A DNA stretch of 16,205 nt from Spirochaetia bacterium (GTDB lineage Bacteria > Spirochaetota > Spirochaetia > Treponematales > Breznakiellaceae). Under the pieces are notes generated by a model that was given only the letters and a program-made list of their open reading frames with translations, ran no database searches and was not told where the DNA came from. How positions within the stretch are numbered: position 1 is the stretch's first letter; every line of letters begins with the position of its first letter. The DNA lies in the NCBI GenBank assembly GCA_025997715.1, contig BNUY01000062.1, forward strand, positions 1 through 16,205. The letters are read 5' to 3'. A program made the translations under genes and the position numbers. Positions 13,824 through 16,205 of the stretch are shown here, one piece after another.

Positions 13824-15440
13824 TTATGAAATGAAAAAGGCCGCCACCCTAATAGCTTTACCGGCATACCGCAGAGCAGAGGCATTTATTTCATTATCAG
13901 TTAAAACTTCATTCCCATTTATGAATACCCGTTGTATGCCGAAAGAATGAAACGTATCAGGAGTTCCACCCCGAATTTCATTTTCATCAAAAACGGTGAT
14001 GTCCGCATAGTTGCCCGGCTTTATATAGCCCCTATCAGGCAAAGCGAACCTGTCGGCAACCGCGCCGCTCATTTTGCGCACTGTTTGCGCCATGGTGTCG
14101 CCCTGACCTTTTAAGGACAGTTGCAAAAACTTAGGAAAACAATCAAAGGCAGCGGGATTTTGCACGCCTTTTTTCTCAATCCATGCATCGGTCATGTATA
14201 AAACATCAGGGCGCTTTGCCAGGGTGCTCACAATTTGGGGCGTGGAATATTTATATTGATTAACCCTGCCCTGATTATTCGATACATCGCAAAGCATGAT
14301 GTAGGCGTCAAGGGGTTTCAAGTTTTTTTCAAGTGCAATTTCGCTTACCCGTTTGCCCTCATATTCTTCTAAGCCCTCTCCCAAATAAGCTATTTGAATA
14401 TCACCGAAATCGAAACCCAAAAGCTTCATTGTAAGCTGTGCCAAGGCGGCGAATTTTAGTTTGTTCAGCGGCTTTTTTCTTTCTTCCCTGGACATTGAAA
14501 GCCACCAGGGCGGAGAAATTGCGGTTATCACGGAGACCCCCATGGTTTCAGCATAAAGGTCAAACGCAACATCCACACCCTCATCCCGCATCGCATCGAA
14601 TATTTTGAGCATTTCAGTATGTGTTTTAAATGTCTTGCCGCCTACAAAGATCGCGTGTGAATAGTGAAGTTTCAGCTTTAAGCCTTTTGACATTTCCCGG
14701 AGCTCGTCAAGGGCTAAAAGATTATGAGGGCGGCCTATAGGGGACGGGTACGCAAGGGAAACAGACGAAAGCGCTCTTGCATGAACAGTTAAGGGCTTTT
14801 GCTGTTTTTCCATAAGCTCCGCAATGGCGCGAAGCTCTTCTTTGGGCGCATAAATTCCCGGCTCATACATAAGGCCAAGGGATGCGCCACAAGCGCCTTC
14901 ATCCAGCGCCTGTGCAATGGTTTTAATCATATCCTCCTGTTCGTCTTTTGTCAAAGGACGATTTTCGTAGCCCGCAATTCCTGAGCGGACAGAACAATGT
15001 CCAATACATGCGGCAATGTTGACCGGGGAGTTTTTATCCACCGCATCAAAAAGCTCAGCGGCAGTCGAAAACTCACCAATTGATTCATCGTTATGAAAAA
15101 GTCCCGCGCCAACCTTATCGCGGTAGGGAGAATCTTTTTTCGCGCCGATTATTGAAAGCCCGCAGTTTCCGGTGACAAAGCCCGTTATGCCCTGCCTGAT
15201 AAAGGGCTCAAAATAGGGGATGGGGTTAGTTTTCACCGCATACCAATCGTTGTGCGAATGCGCATCAATAAAACCCGCAGCAACGCTTTTGCCGGTTAGG
15301 TCAATAATTTTGTCCGCAGAGCAGGTGTTGTCACCATGAGTAACAGCACTGATTTTATCGTTTTCAATAAGCACATCCCCAATAAAGGAGTCATCACCGG
15401 CGCCATCATAAATAGTACCGTTTTTCAAGAGCGTTGTCAT
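13824..15440 (-). CDS. N-acyl-D-amino-acid deacylase-type amidohydrolase
   Basis: This metal-dependent hydrolase of the D-aminoacylase branch of the amidohydrolase superfamily would release acyl groups from N-acyl-D-amino acids. Using the ATG at 15440 the protein has 538 residues. Features are the opening TTLLKNGTIYDGAG, the HxH pair (H61, H63) in GFIDAHSHND, the metal-bridging cysteine C93 in TGNCGLS, H220 in TVHARAL, H262 in LHYSHAIF, and D418 in YMTDAW. The ending block GYIKPGNYADITVFD is typical of the superfamily. An in-frame ATG at 15455 would add five residues but sits only about 11 bases after the predicted transcription start. The 15440 start has AGGGA just ahead. The gene stands alone, converges on the zinc dehydrogenase gene and is more AT-rich than the gcv genes, so it may have a different history. 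Confidence 0.85.
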   Translation of the reverse strand: MTTLLKNGTIYDGAGDDSFIGDVLIENDKISAVTHGDNTCSADKIIDLTGKSVAAGFIDAHSHNDWYAVKTNPIPYFEPFIRQGITGFVTGNCGLSIIGAKKDSPYRDKVGAGLFHNDESIGEFSTAAELFDAVDKNSPVNIAACIGHCSVRSGIAGYENRPLTKDEQEDMIKTIAQALDEGACGASLGLMYEPGIYAPKEELRAIAELMEKQQKPLTVHARALSSVSLAYPSPIGRPHNLLALDELREMSKGLKLKLHYSHAIFVGGKTFKTHTEMLKIFDAMRDEGVDVAFDLYAETMGVSVITAISPPWWLSMSREERKKPLNKLKFAALAQLTMKLLGFDFGDIQIAYLGEGLEEYEGKRVSEIALEKNLKPLDAYIMLCDVSNNQGRVNQYKYSTPQIVSTLAKRPDVLYMTDAWIEKKGVQNPAAFDCFPKFLQLSLKGQGDTMAQTVRKMSGAVADRFALPDRGYIKPGNYADITVFDENEIRGGTPDTFHSFGIQRVFINGNEVLTDNEINASALRYAGKAIRVAAFFIS

Positions 15441-15472
15441 AATCCCTACCACCATTTCTTTTTTGTCTCAGT

Positions 15473-15501
15473 AAGGTAACACAAGACCACAAGTTTGTCA
15501 A
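15473..15501 (-). promoter_or_regulatory. promoter of the deacylase gene
   Basis: A perfect TTGACA (15501-15496), a 17-base spacer and TACCTT (15478-15473) lie just upstream of the deacylase start. Transcription would begin near 15466. The -10 is weak. Confidence 0.5.
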
Positions 15502-15508
15502 GGTAAAC

Positions 15509-15520
15509 GCAGGCGCCTGC
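15509..15520. promoter_or_regulatory. perfect 12-bp palindrome upstream of the deacylase promoter
   Basis: GCAGGCGCCTGC is a perfect inverted repeat ending eight bases upstream of the -35 of the deacylase promoter. Its place and symmetry suit a binding site for a dimeric regulator, but there is no second copy in the window and no regulator gene nearby. Confidence 0.25.
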
Positions 15521-15559
15521 AGCAATTCTCATTTTAGAAAAAGCTGATAAAATAGGGGG

Positions 15560-16205
15560 ATGGGACGGGGAATAATAAGCGAACTCACCACGAGTTTAGA
15601 GGAAGTCGGGGCGAAGCATACCGACACGAGGAAAGAAAGTCCGAATCTCAGATTTAGCACGGTTGAGGGACTAAAGAGCGCGTTTTCGGTATTTTATTTT
15701 CAGCATCCATCAATATTGCAGTTTAACACGGCGATGAAGCAGGACTGGAAACGGCAAAATGTCAAAAACTTCTTCAGGATAACGGAAATACCGAGCGACA
15801 ACGAGATACGGACGCTGATAGACCGCGTTGAACCGCAGGAAATGAGCGATGTTTTCGGGGGAATGCTGAAAGAACTCGACAGGTGGGGCGGGCTTGAGCA
15901 GTTTCGGGTACTGGACGACGGGGTACTCTTGGCATTAGACGGGACCTGGTATCATTCGTCAAAAAAAATCCACTGCAAGCATTGCCTGCACAAAACAAAA
16001 GACGGAATAACGACCTATTATCACACGATATTGGCGGGAACCATCGTGAAACCGGGGGTATCGGTTGTGCTGCCGGTGATGGGGGAGATGATTACGAATG
16101 AGGATGGGACTGAGAAACAGGACTGCGAGCAGAACGCCGCGAAACGGTGGCTTGCAGCCCATGCAGAGGAATACCGCTGGCTCAAACCTACCCTGTTAGG
16201 GGACG
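15560..16205 (+). CDS. DDE transposase, 5' part only (runs off the right edge)
   Basis: An open frame from ATG 15560 reaches the window end, giving 215 residues. Beginning MGRGIISELTTSLEEVG, it contains LLALDGTWYHSSKKIHCKHC with the likely first catalytic aspartate D127 and a CxxC pair (C139, C142). YYHTILAGTIVKPG and TEKQDCEQNAAKRWL follow, and it ends at LLGD, where D215 is probably the second catalytic aspartate. The order DGT-x-(F/Y)-S-S...HC-x-x-C...KxDCExNAAKR is one I associate with a family of IS4-like/ISNCY transposases, unrelated to the one at 210-1589. A stop codon at 15548 in frame limits the start to about 15560. GGGGG directly abuts the ATG, an odd spacing for a ribosome binding site. 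The catalytic glutamate and element end lie outside. Confidence 0.75.
   Translation, partial: MGRGIISELTTSLEEVGAKHTDTRKESPNLRFSTVEGLKSAFSVFYFQHPSILQFNTAMKQDWKRQNVKNFFRITEIPSDNEIRTLIDRVEPQEMSDVFGGMLKELDRWGGLEQFRVLDDGVLLALDGTWYHSSKKIHCKHCLHKTKDGITTYYHTILAGTIVKPGVSVVLPVMGEMITNEDGTEKQDCEQNAAKRWLAAHAEEYRWLKPTLLGD

Overview
The window most resembles a chromosome segment of a Treponema-like spirochaete, possibly one of the termite-gut treponemes. This rests on gene content and style: a split-subunit glycine cleavage operon, sugar-phosphate genes, DDE transposases, and moderately high GC in the metabolic genes. It is an inference; no rRNA or other marker gene is present. Nothing here is a CRISPR array, rRNA or tRNA.

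Layout. Bases 1-2221 are accessory: a reading frame running off the left edge with a possible frameshift, a DDE transposase gene (minus), and two small overlapping genes of unknown function (plus). The second of these looks cut short by an in-frame TGA. Bases 2266-8568 hold a minus-strand operon reading gcvT-gcvH-gcvPA-gcvPB-lpd. It encodes all four activities of the glycine cleavage system and is preceded by a promoter and a tandem glycine riboswitch. Bases 8650-13798 hold a divergent plus-strand cluster: class II aldolase, PHP-domain protein, short-chain dehydrogenase, and a SorE-like zinc dehydrogenase. The first three genes are joined by ATGA stop/start overlaps. Bases 13824-15440 carry a minus-strand N-acyl-D-amino-acid deacylase-type amidohydrolase with its own promoter, and 15560 to the right edge is the 5' part of a second, unrelated DDE transposase.

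How the genes work together. GcvPA/PB decarboxylate glycine, GcvH carries the aminomethyl group on lipoate, GcvT passes it to tetrahydrofolate, and Lpd reoxidises the lipoyl arm. The riboswitch is expected to turn this on when glycine is high. The plus-strand cluster looks like a ketose/polyol-phosphate route (aldol cleavage plus two NAD(P)-linked redox steps plus a metal-dependent phosphoesterase-like protein), but no kinase or transporter is present, so the substrate is unknown.

The most unusual features are three long palindromes sitting in gaps inside the two operons (3746-3848, 7032-7136, 12406-12485). They belong to two sequence-unrelated classes with the same design: AACC...GGTT ends and arms made of roughly 9-bp iterated units. 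The riboswitch also has notable features: an extra helical arm in aptamer 2, a predicted three-way junction just before the gcvT ribosome binding site, and a probable TTG start for gcvT.
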